Source: CAZXSK01 sp964642855 (GTDB lineage Bacteria > Planctomycetota > Phycisphaerae > SM23-33). Taken from it: DNA of 6,561 nucleotides. The position numbers were made by a program, and so were the translations under genes. Shown piece after piece: positions 6,020 through 6,561 of this stretch; position 1 is the first letter of the stretch, and every line of letters starts with the position of its first letter. A model generated the notes under the pieces. The model ran no database searches. It was not told the origin of the DNA and saw nothing but the letters and a program-made list of their open reading frames with translations. The DNA is taken from contig CAZXSK010000111.1 in NCBI GenBank assembly GCA_964642855.1, positions 1 through 6,561 of the forward strand, given 5' to 3'.

Positions 6020-6561
6020 TTACTTGGTGTAGAAGTCGATCATTTCCTTGCAGGTCTTGACGGGGACCTTGCCGGCCTGGCCTGCCTGGCCGAAGGCGAT
6101 CATGCGGGCCTTGCAGACCTCTTTCATTGCCGCGCGGGCCGGGCCGAGGTACTTCCGCGGGTCGAACTGCTCGGGGCTTTCCGAGAAGACCTGGCGGATG
6201 GCAGCGGTGATGGCCATGCGGTTGTCGGTGTCGACATTGACCTTGCGGACGCCGTGCTTGATGCCGCGCTGGATTTCCTCGACGGGCACGCCGTACGTCT
6301 GCTTCATCTCGCCGCCGTACTTGTTGATCAGGTCCTGCAATTCCTGGGGCACGCTCGACGAGCCGTGCATGACCAGGTGCGTGTCGGGCAGGCGACGATG
6401 GATTTCCTCGATCAGCGACATCTTCAGCACGTCGCCGGTCGGCTTCTTGGTGAACTTGTAGGCCCCGTGGCTGGTGCCGATCGCAACGGCCAGGGCGTCG
6501 ACGTTCGTGTCCTTGACGAACTGCTCGGCCTGGTCGGGGTCGGTGAGGTGCTCCTGGGCTT
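6020..6561 (-). CDS. fba: Class II fructose-1,6-bisphosphate aldolase, C-terminal part (5' end outside window)
   Basis: The enzyme cleaves fructose 1,6-bisphosphate to dihydroxyacetone phosphate and glyceraldehyde 3-phosphate in glycolysis, and runs the reverse in gluconeogenesis; it is cytosolic and Zn2+-dependent. The frame runs open to the window edge, giving 179 residues and the TAA stop at 6020-6022. Internal GTG 6428-6430 is not the start, because conserved sequence continues upstream of it. Visible family motifs in order are a TDPDQAEQFV helix, AVAIGTSHGAYKF with a zinc-ligand histidine (6452-6484), LVMHGSSSVP with another metal-binding histidine at 6365-6367, GVPVEEIQRGIKHGVRKVNV and the substrate-binding VDTDNR. 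The C-terminal FDPRKYLGPARAAMKEVCKARM helix block is typical of the longer class II subgroup (about 340-350 residues), so roughly half the protein is in the window. A strong terminator follows. Codon use is host-like. Confidence 0.95.
   Translation of the reverse strand, partial: AQEHLTDPDQAEQFVKDTNVDALAVAIGTSHGAYKFTKKPTGDVLKMSLIEEIHRRLPDTHLVMHGSSSVPQELQDLINKYGGEMKQTYGVPVEEIQRGIKHGVRKVNVDTDNRMAITAAIRQVFSESPEQFDPRKYLGPARAAMKEVCKARMIAFGQAGQAGKVPVKTCKEMIDFYTK

Noticed and set aside
6020..6430. Short 136-residue protein starting at GTG 6430
   Set aside because: Aldolase motifs (TSHGAYKF and others) continue upstream in the same frame to the window edge, so this is an internal codon of a partial gene.
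1..6561. CRISPR array, tRNA/rRNA genes, transposon ends, long direct repeats
   Set aside because: Reading both strands showed no regularly spaced repeats, no RNA gene motifs and no transposase. Only short hairpins were found.

Overview
The window looks like chromosomal DNA from a GC-rich bacterium. Planctomycetota (Phycisphaerae-like) is my best guess. It rests on strong G/C preference at third codon positions in most genes, a secreted uncharacterised protein of a style common in that phylum, and a GH120-like parallel beta-helix glycosidase. No rRNA or other taxonomic marker is present, so this is inference.

Layout. Positions 1-56 hold the probable last codons of an upstream gene. Positions 87-1935 hold a tight two-gene unit on the + strand: a RecF/OLD-type AAA ATPase without a nuclease domain, then a DUF4276 protein with a Toprim-like acidic pattern. 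The second gene starts 1 nt after the first one stops, and its Shine-Dalgarno (SD) lies inside the first gene's last codons. Both genes have clearly weaker G/C bias at third codon positions than the genes after them. They look like a horizontally acquired cassette, most plausibly a split OLD/PARIS-like anti-phage module. The ATPase ends in a pentapeptide that matches the beta-sliding-clamp binding consensus, which is the most interesting detail here.

Positions 1957-4613 hold two + strand genes in host-like composition: a PhzF-family isomerase/epimerase and, 11 nt later with a strong SD, a 606-residue right-handed beta-helix protein. The latter resembles GH120 beta-xylosidases and keeps the catalytic Asp and Glu. 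It lacks a signal peptide and carries an unusual cluster of cysteines.

The right part is on the - strand. Positions 4621-5880 encode a signal-peptide-bearing secreted protein of unknown function, convergent with the glycosidase gene and 7 bp from it. A clear rho-independent terminator (about 5962-5997) separates it from the 3' part of a class II fructose-bisphosphate aldolase gene (6020 to the window edge).

No tRNA, rRNA, CRISPR array, transposase or long repeat was seen, and no stretch over 300 bases lacks a gene. The long ORFs antisense to the GC-rich genes were judged to be shadows.
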